From the NCBI RefSeq assembly GCF_000005505.3, contig NC_016133.3, positions 42,187,237 through 42,251,236 of the forward strand: a stretch of 64,000 bases of DNA, in the 5' to 3' direction. The position numbers and the translations under genes were made by a program. This DNA comes from Brachypodium distachyon (lineage: Eukaryota > Streptophyta > Magnoliopsida > Poales > Poaceae). The notes below the pieces were generated by a model. It had not been told where the DNA came from and made no database searches. It saw nothing but the letters and a program-made list of their open reading frames with translations. Below, one piece after another: positions 1 to 12,609 of the stretch. The stretch's first letter is position 1; each line of letters begins with the position of its first letter.

Positions 1-2934
1 GGAATAGCAGCTCTTGAATACCCTCCACCGAGAGATTAGGGTTTATGCCATGAATCCAATCATTGTTGTGCATCCCCTCAGCCATTGTGATCATCTCCAA
101 ATCACGCGGTCTGGCATCGAAAAGATGAGGGGCAACATCCTCCATTCTTTCACCTCGGAGCCAGGGATCATGCCAGAATAGAGTTTCACGTCCATCACGA
201 ACAGTGGACGTGGTGCCAGCTTTGAAGATATGCTCAGCTTCGCTCGGAATGTTGAGATTGAATTGCTGCCAAGGTTTCTCAGGATCAACACGCCGAAGCC
301 AACACCACTTAGCACGAAGTGCAGTGTTCAGAATCTTCAGGTTAGGGATACCAAGTCCCCCAAGACGCTTTGGCATGCAGACCGACTGCCAATCAACTAG
401 GCAATGCCCACCCTTTACCTCTTTTCTGCCCTTCCACAAGAAACCCCTGCAGATCTTCTCAATCACTGCAATCGTGCGCAAAGGAAGGTCCAGAGATAGC
501 ATTGCATAGATTGGAATTGCGCACAGGGCAGTTTTGACCAACACCAATCGCCCACCATTAGTGAGCATCAATGCTCTCCAACTCTGAAGATTATTTCCTA
601 CCTTGTCCACTTGTGCTTGCAACTGGGCTGTCGAGACACGACGAATACCAAGAGGCAGTCTGAGGTATGTACAAGGAAGTGCGGTAGTTTGACAATGTAG
701 CTCCAACTTCACCATTTCAATCTGAGTATCAGAGCATTTTATGAAATGGGCAACAGATTTGGCAATGTTAACCCGAAGCCCTGAAGCCTCACCGAAATCC
801 AGAAGCAGAGCCGAGCAGTTTTGGATGTCCTGGACTTCCGGCGAAATAAACAACACCACATCATCGGCGAAAATGGATGTTCTTCTATTCAGGCCGCAAG
901 CTGAAAGCACCCCAGCATCCGTGGACTCACCAAAAGAGAGTTCAGAACATCCATGGCAATCACGAACAGCATTGGTGACAGGGGATCCCCTTGTCGGAGT
1001 CCACGCCGATGCACGATCTTCTCTCCAGGATTTCCATTCAACAAGACTCGAGTAGACGCAGTACCCAAAAGGCCACATATCCAACTCGTCCACTTCCTAC
1101 CGAAGCCCATTTTGATAAGAACATCAAGAAGGAATGTCCAGCAAAGGGAATCAAACGCCTTAGTGATGTCTAACTTGAGGAGGACCGAAGCGCGTCCACT
1201 GGCATGCAAGAATATAGCAGAGACTTGCACCATGGCAAAATTGTCATGAAGACATCTACCCCGTGTCAAGGCACTTTGGTGCGAACCCACCATTTCCGGG
1301 AGTCTATTCGCAAGCCGGATCGCCAACACTTTCGCCACAATTTTCCCCACCCCATGAATGAGGCTGACCGGTCTAAAATCTCTGACTTCCAACGCATCCG
1401 GCTTCTTCGGCAGTAAACAAATGAATGCTTGGTTAATGGCCTCAAAACCTTTGAAGTTCTCCTTAGATAGCAGAGCAAAACACTCTAACACATCCACTTT
1501 GATGGTGTTCCAACAAGCTTTAAAGAAGTTTCCAGTGAAACCATCTGGGCTCGGTCACTTGTCATTAGGCATTGACTTGATGGCCTTCCAAATCTCCAGT
1601 TCAGAGAAATCAGCTTCCAGGTCCAAGAGATTGAGATTCTGTACCTGCAAGCTGTCCAAATTTAGACCAAAAGGCCTATTTTATTCTGACCCCAGCAGGT
1701 GCTTGAAGAAAGCATCTACCGCCGCAGCCTTCTCCCCATGTTCCGTCTTGATTTGGCCATAAACAGATAATTGAGTCACGAAGTTTTTGCGGCGTCTGTG
1801 GCTGGCACTCAGATGGAAGAATTTCATGTTCGCATCCCCTTCTTGCAGCCAAAGTTGCCTCGATTTTTGCCGTGCAATCGACCTCTCGAGGGAAGACAGA
1901 CCAAGGAATTTCTTCTTCAAACAGCAGCGCAACGCATGCTCCCTTGGTGACAACAAGCGTCGCTCCATCGCCACATCGAGCCGCAGTATAAGTTCAGTTG
2001 CCACAAGAATTTGCAATTTGATGTTTCTGATCTTGCGATCAGCCCACCTCTTGAGACGCTTCGCACAGACACGCAGCTTGATCGCGCATCGACGAAAGGG
2101 GTTCACCACTCCAATGACGGAGTTCCACGCCTCGTGCACAACATCCTGGAAGCCCTCCACTTTCAGCCAATGGGATTCAAAATCGAATCTCCTTCCCATT
2201 CTCATGTCGGCATTCAGGTCCAGGAGTAAGGGACAATGGTCTGAAGTGGCCATCCCAAGCGCCGATAGAAAAGCATTCGGTCTCACAATTTCCCAATCCA
2301 CTATGGAGAAGACTCTGTCTAGTCTTTCGAGCGTCGGCCTCGCCTGTTCATTTGACCACGTGTATCGTCTCCTCGTCAAATAAAGCTCCTTCAGATCCAG
2401 GTCAGTGATGAGTCTCCTGAAACAGTTCATACTTGCTCGATGCAGACGTGTGTTACTTTTGTCTTCCGGGTGTAGAATCAAATTGAAATACCCCATAATG
2501 GCCCATGGGCCGGCATGCAGGTCGCGGATGTCTCTCAATTTCTGAAGAAAGCCTGCCTTGTCCCTCTCCCTATGTGGGCCATACACACCCGTGAGCCACC
2601 ACACGTCATCACCTGTGCCTTCCAGAGCCGTGATCGCATGATCCGTGTAATGAGGATTAGCGATACTGATCTCCAACGACTTCCAAGCCAACAAGATTCC
2701 CCCCCCTAGTACCCACAGCCGGCAAAAAGAAAAAGCTATCAAAGCTGGATCCAAGACATTGCGCCACCAGCCGAATGTCCACCTGCTACAGTTTAGTCTC
2801 TTGAAGACAAACAACACTAGGGTTACACGATGAAACCACTTGAAACACTGAAGTGCGCTTAGCTCTGGAGTTGAGCCCTCGCACATTCCACACCAGCACT
2901 CGGATATTACAAGCCATGATAGAAATCCACACAT
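1..2934 (-). pseudogene. LINE ORF2 (endonuclease-reverse transcriptase), disrupted
   Basis: This would encode the enzyme that nicks target DNA and copies the LINE RNA in place. The endonuclease part shows VYGPH, a GYFNLI block where active copies have GDFN (a D-to-Y change at the catalytic site), and SDHCPLLL near 2230-2250. The RT part shows KPDALEVRDFRPVSL, LKLDITKAFDSL, GLRQGDPLSPMLF, and the catalytic FADD box at about 857-868. Lesions seen: a stop between endonuclease and RT near 1680, an in-frame TGA at about 1557-1559, and a frame change near 895-900 just before FADD. The zf-RVT tail at positions 1-300 reads in the same frame as FADD. The gene is non-functional; the domain assignments are established family knowledge. 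Confidence 0.9.
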
Positions 2935-2950
2935 CCACCGCCCAACAGGA

Positions 2951-4105
2951 TCAGCAAGATCCCGGTGCCAGTCCCTCCTCCATCAGAGGAAGAACTCCAT
3001 CATCCCACCCGAAAAGGGCCAGAATGGCAGCCACATGTTTTTCTGGCAGTGGAGATTCGAAGAGGTTGAGGTAGTTCTGAAGTGCCTCCTCATTAATCTT
3101 TTCTCCCTCGTGCACAATTCCCAGTTGCCTCTTGATCGAAGTACCTGGTCTGAATCTCAGCGCCAGGCGCTTGCTCTTCCGTGTCGATGGAGATATGATC
3201 CTCCGAGACTTGGATCTCCCCACACCAAGTAGAGGGAGCAAGCAATCCACATGTCTTCTCACTCGAGCTCTGAAATCCCCCAAAGCCTTAGCAGGATCCA
3301 CTGGCGAAATTCGCTGCACCACAGGCGTATATGGCTCCGCCGCAGCCGAAAGCCCAGAGGGGGAGAGGGTCACCTGGAATGTGTCCATAACCGGCCCAGA
3401 TATTTCTTGATCCACCGAATTCTCCAAGCAAAAATCTCTCAACGAAAAGGCACTTCCCGGATCCAGCGAAATTTGGCCCACCGACTCAACCTGACTTGGC
3501 CCAGGGGAGTTTGGTAGCCTTCGAGAGTACAGAATGGTGGGCCATTCCGAGACCGGAACCACATCGATCTGCACAAGAGCCTCCTACAGCATCGGATCCT
3601 CCCCAGGTAAAAGTAGCTTGTCGCGATCCTCCCGGACCGGTCCACAAAGCAGAGCTGCAGGATCAGGAGACTGTTCCTTTTGCTGGGACACCACCAAACC
3701 CCTGACGTCCTCGACCACTCCATTTGCCGGGGTTGAAATTTGAACTGATTGCGGAGCTAGGCTCGCCGGATCGGAACTCCGATGAGCCCACGTCACTCCC
3801 TGTCGACCACGGCTGCTCCGATCCCCACCTGTTGAACAGCGTAACGTCGGGAAATCATCCCCAGCCGCCGCGCGTCCACCATTGGAACGATCCCGATCAG
3901 AGCCCCCAGCAGAATCCTCACTAGGACCAAAGCTTCTGTCACCATTGGAGTCCGCCGGATCATGGTTCCGCGACTCCCCATCCACCCCACGAATCGGTCT
4001 CTCATCCACTCGAAGCACATGAATTTTTATTGGGTATTCCAAAATCTTCACCTCCTCCGGGATGATATCCTCTGGATGGAGGTAGAGATCCCCGTCCGTG
4101 TCCAT
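2951..4105 (-). pseudogene. LINE ORF1-like (nucleic-acid-binding gag-like protein), partial
   Basis: Two minus-strand open stretches (3574-2951 and 4105-3584) precede ORF2 and are offset in frame. The upstream one opens with an acidic stretch followed by LEYPIKIHVLRV, a pattern typical of the end of the DUF4283-type domain of plant LINE ORF1, then a low-complexity D/S/G/R-rich linker. The domain upstream of this and the zinc knuckles are not present, in line with 5' truncation. The role in RNA binding is inferred from position and family. Confidence 0.6.
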
Positions 4106-4127
4106 CGGCGAAGAAGGCTCCAGAATG

Positions 4128-4191
4128 TATCTATTTTTAAAAAAGGTCTAGATACATATAATATTTCAACAACAATTTAGGATCAGAGGGA
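4128..4191. mobile_element. Stowaway-like MITE remnant (one end)
   Basis: The string TCTAGATACATATAATATTT followed by an AGAGGGATTA end matches the right half of the Stowaway elements at 34841-34953 and 39098-39191. The left terminus is missing. It sits exactly at the 5' edge of the LINE. Confidence 0.5.
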
Positions 4192-4236
4192 TTACAAAAA
4201 TCTCCACTTGTAACCTTTCAAAAAAAATCTCCACTT

Positions 4237-4400
4237 GTAGTGGGGGCGGAGCCAGGAGAATAGTTGAGAGGGGACACTTTAAACATTCTTAAGAAGTTAT
4301 AACTTAAATTAGAGGGAACATCAATGGTGCAAAATTTACAATTTGTATTGGTATATAAAAAATGAGTGGAGTATGTGCTGGATCCGTCCATGCTCGTAAT
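4237..4400. mobile_element. hAT-type MITE-like element
   Basis: The left end GGGGGCGGAGCCAGGA and the right end TGCTGGATCCGTCCATGC are imperfect inverted repeats of the GGCGGAGCCAG kind found at many grass hAT MITEs. No clear 8-bp target duplication was found, so the borders are approximate. Confidence 0.4.
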
Positions 4401-7080
4401 GATTTTTAGTAGTGCAATCTAAAGATATATGCATATGTTCCTTTCAGTCCCATTCAGGTTCTTCTTGGAGCTAATCTCGTTACTTATTGCAGGACGCGTT
4501 TCAGGGGAGTATAATATGGTTTCGAACATGTCATCGAAACTGTTGTGCCTACACATGGAAAAATACAGACCATTGACCCTGTGCCTCGTGATTCGCTGAG
4601 GCTTCCCTTTCTTTGTGGAGTAGATTGGAGGTTCCTTGTATGTGCGGATGTGCCTACTACTACTAGCATCCAAATTAGACGCTTGGACTTGTTGACCATC
4701 TGTGCTTGCGGCCAAAATAGACCAAGCTCCTTATTTTACACCGATGAGATTGAGAGCGGTTGATTCCTATTCCATTTCTTTGCAGTATGTGTTGGAACCC
4801 TCTTCGGATATTATTTTTCCAGTATTCTAATCCTTATTTTTTTTAAAGCAAAAACTTATTTTTATAAAAGCTCTTTCGATAATAGGACTGGTGCTACCAA
4901 TTTTCTATTGATTTCATTTCTATGCCCTCAACTATGTAGGAATTTCAACATCAAAGTCAACATAATCTTTCTCACATTGACTTTTGACGCATGCCTTTTT
5001 TCTGTGAGTTTTTCTCCTATCGATTCAGACGGCAATTCTTCCAATAAACAAATCCATCTTTTGTAGTTATCCATCTGTTCTGCAATTGCATATTAATTTA
5101 ATTTCAAATTGCTTTTATTCTTCTCCTTATTCATGCGTTTTAATCCGCATGATCCAAAGAGAACATTACTTGCGACCAATCACAATCAGCAAGTGGTGAC
5201 ATGAGAATAAATTCACCGAATAAACAACCCTCTTTCTTTAGAGAAGGAACAAAGCGTGTGATCTATACTAGTGTACTCGCTTTGCTAAATCTCCGAATAT
5301 GCAGTTGGTGACATGAATAACTTCACCAAACAAGCAGCTGTCCTTCTTTGGAGAAAGAAGAATGGTCGTGATATCAATGTACTCACCTGCTAAATCTGCT
5401 CTAGATAAGAGCAAGTGAGTAGCTGTACACTCATCAGACATGTAATTAAGACTTTATTAAGTACGGTACGCAGAAACTTGCTCTAAATTGCAGTACACGA
5501 CATGCGCTCTCTCTACATTTCAGCGAAACTTCAGTATGCAGAATGGGTCTTTTAGTAGCAGTACTTATGTGCCGTAAGCAGGTGACATGACATCCCCTTC
5601 AGATAGGTATGGGCGAGTAGAAGACTCGGTAAATTACGGGGGTCAGGACTTGATCAGTCTAGCTAAGGCCACTGAAGGTCCCAGGCAGGTACGTCTAACA
5701 GGTATGCAGCCAAGTGCAGAGACGACAGTCCAGAATGTAGATTAGAGCAGAGCAGGCAACAACCATATTGCGACGCAATTGACGATATCTATATTTAAAT
5801 TACTCATGGCTTATAAGTTATAAAGACTGTTAACATGGTAGAAAACAAAGCATTACCGATAGCGATATAAGAGTTCAATCATAAGAACACATGTACATGC
5901 AGGCATCATCAGGCTTGCTACTCCGTACGGTCAACTCAAAAGATGCAGGACCGCACTCAATCAAAGCAGCAATAGTCAAAGGACACATGTTCCTGGCGAT
6001 GGCCGGACCAGATTAGTCGGGCTGTCGCTAATGTTGACCAGATATTGGAAGAAGAAGGAAGGAAAAAAAAGCCTTCACCACCATATAGCTAGACACTGTT
6101 CCTACGATCCAGCATTCCGTACAAGTCAAACTTTCTTCGAAAGAAAGATAAATAGGAGCTTGAAGCACAAGAAATGCCTCAATACTACTAGTTTTATTTA
6201 GCAAGTGCTCCGTACTACACACATATAATAACGCTAAATTTGTTTGCAGGGATGGATCTGAATGTCACCACAAGTAGTGCAGGGTACTGTGTACGCAAAG
6301 TTCCATCTGACGAATCTGACGAACGAACCAACCAAAGACTATACTGGCGCCCCACTAACTCAAAGCACGCATGACTCAACTCAAAGCATGTAACTCATCC
6401 GAGCACTGAGCTGGCTTATTATACGACTATAAAAAAGAGGACCACGAGTCCGGCCTCCGGGCGGAAGGCGGCTGCACATGTCCATAAGACCGTAAACTCC
6501 ATGGTCACGTGGAAGCTTCCAAAAAGGGATCGATCAAGGCACATACATATATAGGTTGTCTGAGTGGGACAGCCCGGGAGGGAGAACTACCTGACCTGGA
6601 TCGATCACCTTGCGCGCGTACGTCGTCCTATCATACTGCGGCCCACACACGAACGACGGCGACCCCTGCCGGAGCTCGAGCCGGGCGACGTCCCGAATAG
6701 AAATCGTGCATCCATCGATCGATCGATCACCCTCGTTACATTTACATGCGACGCTCTCTTTAATCCTTTTTCCGGAAGTGATCCTGCCCGACGTGGTAAG
6801 AACGTACAGAAATAGCCGGGAAAGTTAAGTTCCACGACTAGACGGCCGCCCCCCTGCCATTTCGCGCGCATGTCGCAATATCCTCGTAGCGTGTCAGCGT
6901 CAAACACCCGATCAATCTTAACCCCCCGCCGTCGTTTCGCACGCATAGACCTGCACGCACGTTACCTGACGAGACGATCGACGGCATCGGCATTCGGCGA
7001 CGTGCCGGGAATTTACCCCGCAGCTTCGATACGTTTCGTTAATTTCCCCCGTCCCGCGCGCGCACCCCGCAGACCCATCA
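4401..7080. other. intergenic region upstream of LecRLK-A
   Basis: No supported gene. It holds a tandem duplication (listed separately) and otherwise unremarkable AT-rich sequence up to about 6400. From 6470 on GC content rises towards the LecRLK-A promoter, including a short run of GATC repeats at 6715-6728. Confidence 0.6.
5190..5398. repeat. imperfect tandem duplication, about 112-bp unit, two copies
   Basis: Unit 1 (from about 5190) and unit 2 (from about 5302) share the ordered blocks TTGGTGACATGA or GTGGTGACATGA, TTCACC(A/G)AA, TTCTTT(A/G)GAGAA, GTGTACTCGC / ATGTACTCACC and GCTAAATCT. They differ by substitutions and small indels. No coding potential is seen. Confidence 0.6.
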
Positions 7081-7088
7081 TCGCAACA

Positions 7089-7094
7089 TATAAA
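7089..7094 (+). promoter_or_regulatory. TATA box of LecRLK-A
   Basis: TATAAA lies 69 bp upstream of the chosen ATG at 7158. That spacing leaves a leader of roughly 35-40 nt, and it argues against the upstream in-frame ATG at 6870, which would lie before the promoter. Confidence 0.65.
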
Positions 7095-7157
7095 GAGCCC
7101 CGTGCACCGCAGCCGTGGATTTCCCCCTTCTCTTCCCAACCATCTCCCATCATCATC

Positions 7158-9890
7158 ATGCCGTGCCACGCTTCTCCGCGCCGCTTCGGCGCGAGCTGCT
7201 GCGTCGTCGTCGTCCTCTGCTGGCTGCTCTCGGCTGCCGGCGCCAGGAAGCTCCGCGGGACGACGCCGGGAGAGCAGCAGCCGCAGCCGCAGCAGCTCGA
7301 GGTGCGGAACTACACGTACGCCTCCTTCGACAAGGACAAGGACGCCGGCACCACCTTACGCGTGCTCAAGGACGCGGCCATCAACGGCGGCGCGCTGCAG
7401 CTGACCCCGGACACCCGCAACAACGACGCCTTCCTCGTCCACAAGTCCGGCTCCGTGCTCCTCGCCACCCCCTTCACCCTCTGGCGCCCCCTCACCGACG
7501 ACGACCTCCCCTCCATCGCCGGCCCGGTCCGCCCCAATTCCCCTCCCGGAGCACGTGCACGTACGCGCGTGGTGTCATTTAACACCAACTTCACCATGAA
7601 CGTGTTCTACGACAAGGCGTCCCCCGGCGAAGGTCTCACGTTCCTCATCGCGCCCTCGCTCGCCGGCCCGCCTCCCGGCAGCGACGACGGCTTCCTCGGC
7701 CTCACCAACGCCACCCTCGAGACCAATCCTTCCAAGAACCGCTTCGTCGCCATCGAGTTCGACACGCGGAACCAAACCCACGACAACGGCAGCAACAACC
7801 ACGTCGGCCTCGACATCGGCTCCGTCGTCTCTGCCGCCACCGCAAACCTCAACGTCTCCATCGCCAGCAACAACGTGTCGGCGCCCAACCACACGGTCTG
7901 GATCCACTACGACGGCGTCGCGCGCCGCATCGCGGTGTACGTGGGCGTGCACCGGAAGCCGAAGCCCGGAAAGCCCGTGCTGGAGGCCGCCCTGGACCTC
8001 AGCGAGCACGTCAACCAGGTCTCCTACCTCGGCTTCTCCGCGTCCACTGGGGACACCTTCGAGCTCAACTGCATCCTCGACTGGACGCTCTCCATCGAGA
8101 CCTTCCCGGAGGAGCCAGAGAGTAAAGCGTGGGTGATCATCGTCGCCGTCGCCGTCTCCGTCGCGGTGCTCGCTTTCGCCGTCGCGGCTTTCTTCCTGGC
8201 GAGGTTGTCGAGGGCGAGGCGCGCCATGGAGAGGAGCCAGGAGCAGCTGGGCCAGACGCTGAGCCATCTCCCCGGGATGCCCAGGGAGTTCGCGTACGAC
8301 AAGCTGAGGAAAGCCACGAAGAATTTCGATGAGAGGCTCAAGCTTGGGAAGGGCGGGTATGGAGTGGTGTACAAGGGGCTCCTGCCCGCTGAGGAAGGCA
8401 GGGCGGAGGCCATGGAGGTCGCCGTCAAGAGGTTCACCAGGGATGACGCCAGGTGCGTCGAGGATTTCGTCAAGGAGGTCGACATCATCAACCGGCTCCG
8501 CCACAAGAACATCGTGCCTCTTATCGGTAAGAATTACTACCACACTTGAGTATATCCACATGCATGAATGATGATGATGAATCACTTTCCACTTCAGTTA
8601 ATTATTACCACACCGGCCATGCATGGCATCGTCGTCAGAGTTCATTAATGACACTAGTTCATAGCTATTCAGAATGGGGTCAAGATGTAGATAGCTGTGT
8701 ATGCTTGAACGTCGATCAGCAACGGTTTAGTTTAGGTGATCGGCGTTCACCAGCTTAGCTAGTCGGTCGAGACATGACTGGACGAACGATTGAAAATCAT
8801 TCAGTCCTAATCAATTCTTCTCCATTGCGCACAACTTCTTTTGCATTGACAATTCAAAATTTTTTGATGGAAAAGTAGACGGCGCCGTATTCTATTGAGA
8901 TCATACCGCGTCTTACGAAATCGTTCAGACGACCAGGAACTTAGCTTGCTCATGTTCCCAACCTCTTTACATTTTCCAGGCTGGTGCTACAAGAAAGGTC
9001 AGCTGCTGCTGGTGTACGAGTACATGCCGAACGGGAGCCTGGACCAGCACCTGTTCCGGCGCGGCGTCCACGACCAGCGCCCGGCGCCGCTCCCCTGGTC
9101 CCGCCGCTACAGCATCATCGCCGACATCGCCTCGGGGCTCCACTACGTGCACCACGAGTACGGCCGCACGGTGGTGCTCCACCGGGACATCAAGGCCAGC
9201 AACGTGCTCCTGGACGCGTCCTTCCGGGCCAGGCTCGGCGACTTCGGCCTGGCCCGGGTCATCGACCTCGACCGGGCCTCCTTCACCGACCTCGGCGTCG
9301 CCGGCACCCGTGGCTACATCGCGCCGGAGTACTCCGTGGGACACAAGGCCACGCGCCAGACCGACGTCTTCGCCTTCGGGGCGCTCGTGCTGGAGCTTGT
9401 CACGGGCCGGTACTCGCTCACCGGCGACCCCGGATGCCCGATGCTTGCCGACTACGTGTGGCGGATGCACGGCCGGGGCGCGCTGCTTGGGGCTGTGGAT
9501 CAGGACCTTGGCACGGCAGAGTTTGATCACGATGAGGCTACAAGGATGCTGTTGCTTGGGCTGGCGTGTAGTAGCCCCAACCCTGGCGACCGGCCTACGA
9601 TGCCTGAGGTGTTGCAGGTCCTGGCTAAGGCTGCGCCGCCGCCCGAGGTGCCGCTGTTCAAGCCGACCTTCATGTGGCCGCCCGAGGGCGCCCCGCGGTT
9701 CAGCATTGGCGATATCGAGTTGACGTCTTCGACGTCGACGAGCGGCGGCGCCGGTGGGTACAGCTATGACGGCGGGTACATTGGGGTGTCGACGCGCGCC
9801 ACGCAGGACACGTCCTACGACAGCTTCCCGCCCACCACGGCGCCGAATGACGGCAAGGATTACTTCCCTGCGCTGTCATCCGGCCGGTGA
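7158..9890 (+). CDS. L-type lectin-domain receptor-like kinase (LecRLK-A), two exons
   Basis: Exons 7158-8526 and 8980-9890 (453-bp GT-AG intron, phase 1) give 759 aa. It is a plasma-membrane receptor kinase: the extracellular legume-lectin-like domain senses ligand and the cytoplasmic Ser/Thr kinase signals. A signal peptide covers residues 1-29. The lectin domain spans about 45-310 with FDTRNQTHDNGSNNHVGLDI. A membrane helix lies at about 324-350. The kinase has the G-loop LGKGGYGVVYKG (396-407), catalytic K424 in VAVKRF, HRD at 524-526 (an RD kinase), DFG at 544-546 and APE at 571-573. The C-terminal tail is Ser/Thr/Gly-rich. Splicing joins LIG to WCYKKGQLLLVYEY, the conserved junction. 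The start is supported by the signal peptide and the TATA box. It converges on LecRLK-B. The ligand is unknown. Confidence 0.93.
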
Positions 9891-10558
9891 CGAAGCTCGA
9901 TCCTCTGTGTGTTTGTTTCTGTGCCATGACTGGATTTGGGGGAACTGTTACATTTGTTCATGATCGGAGAATATAATCACAGGAATTGTAAATACACGTA
10001 GTACTAATTAGTACACGCCACGTACATTTACTCTTTTGTTGGGTTTAGAGTTTTGTACAGAAGAAAGGGATCGATTGTGTTTTAGCGGCTAGCAGGAGAT
10101 TTTTTTAGTCTTGTACAGCCAGTAAAGTTTCTGTCATGTGCATCTGCTAGTCTTCTGATTTCAAAAGGCGAGGCAGACCTTGTTGATATGTTAATTCGAT
10201 TGTTTTTGCAGAGCAAAGATCAGTTTCTTTTTTACACACTACAAAGTTAAAGAAAGATCCACCCACATGTGTTCTTCGGTATATGCTCTGCTGCTGCCGC
10301 CTCTGCTGGAAAGAAATGTACTTTGTTTATTAGTACTCCGTAGTAGCATTTCAGTCCATTTGGAATGAACACCGGCAAGCACATGTTCAGCTTTGGATTT
10401 TGCATCGCAGGTTTGAATAGCGTAAGGGAGTCCAATGGTCTTCTCGAAGAAAAAGGGAGTCCAATGGTTTACTGTAAAGAAAACGTGAATCCAATGGTTT
10501 CATTTTCCCTTGGTCCAGCCCATTAAGAACAACGGCCGCCACCGGAGAAACTCCCGTG

Positions 10559-10641
10559 CCCATCATAACCCTAGCTCACCTTTTCTAAACAAAAAACTAG
10601 CCCATCATAACCCTAGCCCACCTTTTCTAAAGAAAAACTAG
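10559..10641. repeat. 42-bp tandem repeat, two copies
   Basis: CCCATCATAACCCTAGC followed by CACCTTTTCTAAA and AAAAACTAG occurs twice in direct order with only a few differences. The nearby triple GTCCAATGG / ATCCAATGG motif at about 10430-10500 is a separate small repeat. Confidence 0.75.
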
Positions 10642-11431
10642 CCCACCGATTAAAAAAAAACTATTCCAATCGGCTACTTCTCCGGCAGCCGTCATGTGGA
10701 AGCCAGGTGAGCCTTCTTCCCCAAATTCTATGTGGGTTCATGATACCGTTGGGGAGGATTTGGGTATATCCACGATTTCCCCTCTCCATACCCGAACAGT
10801 GATTCCCATTTCTACCCTCTCCAAAATTTACCCATTACCCATACGTCAAAGAACATTTAATCCATGTCTGATGCAAATCGAAGAAAAAGAAAAATCCTCA
10901 AAACAAATCTTTGATCTAGCGGTGGCAGCCCGGACTGATGCAGTCCCACGCCGGTGAGGAAGGTAGGAGAGCGGCGGCGCTAAGCAGTCAGGAGGGCGAG
11001 AAGGAGAGAAGAACAAGTGGCGGTCGATCTGGAAGAAGAGGAAACTGTTTGCCTCCGCCCGTTGCTCTGGGTATTACACACACCCTCCCTGTTTTGTATT
11101 GGCAAATATTTTTTTTACCCTTACACAACCCAAACGAACGGGTATGGGAAAGGCAATGGGTAACGGGTACTCAACGACAACCTGAATATTGTGGGTTGCT
11201 GCTAAATTTTTGTGAAAACCTCCTAGAATGCTCAACCGCAACCCGTAATTCTTTCTTAAGCCGACGTTGCCGCAACGTGGCCGGAATTACTCCGCCAAAC
11301 CGTTGTTGGACATAAATGTTACACCAATACAAGTTTAGAGGTTTATGTGTGCGTTTTTCGAATTCATGAACTCAAAATGTGTATTACCCAACTGCATATC
11401 TAAGGCCGGAGATTGAATTGAATGATAAGTA

Positions 11432-11535
11432 TTCCCTCCGATCGGTATTACTTGTCTCAAATTTGTTTAAATACAGATGTATCTATGTGTAAAAACGTCT
11501 AAATACATGTAATATTTGGACAAGAAAAGAGGGAG
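11432..11535. mobile_element. Stowaway MITE
   Basis: The element begins TTCCCTCCGATCGGTATTAC after a TA and ends GAAAAGAGGGAG. The interior TGTATCTATGTGTAAAAACG is shared with the element at 34841-34953. The right flank is CA rather than TA, so one side has mutated. Confidence 0.8.
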
Positions 11536-11907
11536 CAGTGGAAAACGGAAGGAAAGTGCAGCCGCGGAGGTGCGACGGCTGTGCATGCATCCGCAATAAT
11601 GCATGGAAAACGTGGAGTAAAATCCAGACTTTAACCTGGAATTTCCTCGGAGTTGCTGTACGTTGATCCAACTTCTAAGACGAGTCCGTTTTCCGTAAAC
11701 AATGAAACGAAACAAACCCCTCATCAGGTCAAGAGAAAACCATATTTATTGTTTCGAGGCCTTCTTTGCCGTAGCTGCGTTGCTGTCTGTCTCACTCAGT
11801 GTGTCACTAGTTAACCTTTGGCCAAAGATTTAGAAACCCGGCATGGGTGTTTCTTGATAGAGAAATCCCAGCGTGGATGGTGCTGAGAAACCACCAAACA
11901 ATACTTA

Positions 11908-12023
11908 CTCTTTACAATAAAAGATATCTCAAATTTGATAAAATTTAGATGTATATAGAAATGACGTGTAGATGCATTCAAATTTAATTAAATGTGAGAC
12001 ATCCTTCGTTTGGACGGAGGAAA
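11908..12023. mobile_element. Stowaway-type MITE, diverged
   Basis: TA dinucleotides flank a roughly 116-bp fold-back ending TTTGGACGGAGGAAA. The interior motifs ATCTCAAATTTGATAAA and ATTTAATTAAATGTGAGA are inverted relatives of each other, as expected of a Stowaway element. Confidence 0.65.
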
Positions 12024-12609
12024 TACAATACAACAGTTCACCGGTCAGATTGTTGGCCGCTGACCGCCTCCCCGATTCGCTGCTGCCTGCTGTATACCCA
12101 GCCATGGTCTTCTTTTGTTTGTTCACAGGGCCACAGGGGTAGTAGCTTAAGCAAAGTGGGTCAGCTAAAAATGTTCCATAATACTAACAACCTTGCGAAA
12201 GGCGGCCATGTGGTCCATGATTCCATAATGCAACATCGATCTGTCTCTGTCCAAAAGGTACACTACCACCTATCTTTAATTGGTCAGAGATCATGAGTCC
12301 ATCAGGTGAAAAGGGTAACGTAATTGAAATCTTAGCCTTCATTTGCAAGATAATTAATTACAGATAGAACAGTTAAAATGTAAGAAAGCAAAGAAAAGGA
12401 TAAAACAAAATCACAAGAGGAAAATTGATTCCACACGAACAAAAAATGCACTATGTTATTCTTACATCTCTGTTTTTCTTTTTTCACTCCTTGTTGGTCT
12501 TCATGCCATCATGGAGACTCGGATTTACTACACAATTAGACTCCACGCGCAGTTCCAAGCAATGCCATTCTGACGCGCGTGTCTGACAAAGGAACCCGAG
12601 GCATTTGTC

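Larger units (their letters stand above)
1..4127 (-). mobile_element. LINE (L1-type non-LTR retrotransposon), 5'-truncated, runs off the left edge
   Basis: Read on the minus strand, the segment gives an ORF1-like region (4105 to about 2951), then ORF2 with an apurinic endonuclease (2934-1690), a reverse transcriptase (about 1680-500) and the start of a zinc-binding (zf-RVT) tail at 1-300. The 3' end lies outside the window. The ORF1 N-terminus is missing at about 4127, so the copy is 5'-truncated, as is usual for LINE insertions. The reading frame is broken in several places (see the ORF entries), so the copy is dead. It is flanked on the right by a MITE fragment. Family assignment is secure from the endonuclease SDHCPLLL and RT FADD motifs; the lineage within L1 cannot be given. 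Confidence 0.93.
9891..12609. other. intergenic region between the convergent LecRLK genes
   Basis: No supported gene. It contains the 3' flank of LecRLK-A, a 42-bp tandem repeat, two Stowaway MITEs (all listed separately), and a GC-richer patch at 10930-11080 without recognisable domains. Confidence 0.55.

Noticed and set aside
6870..7157. Upstream in-frame ATG extending LecRLK-A by 96 residues
   Set aside because: It lies before the TATA box at 7089, and the ATG at 7158 starts directly with a good signal peptide.
7575..8585. Long minus-strand open frame (336 codons) across LecRLK-A
   Set aside because: It mirrors a GC-rich exon in antisense, is rich in D/V/G from codon complementarity, and has no domain.
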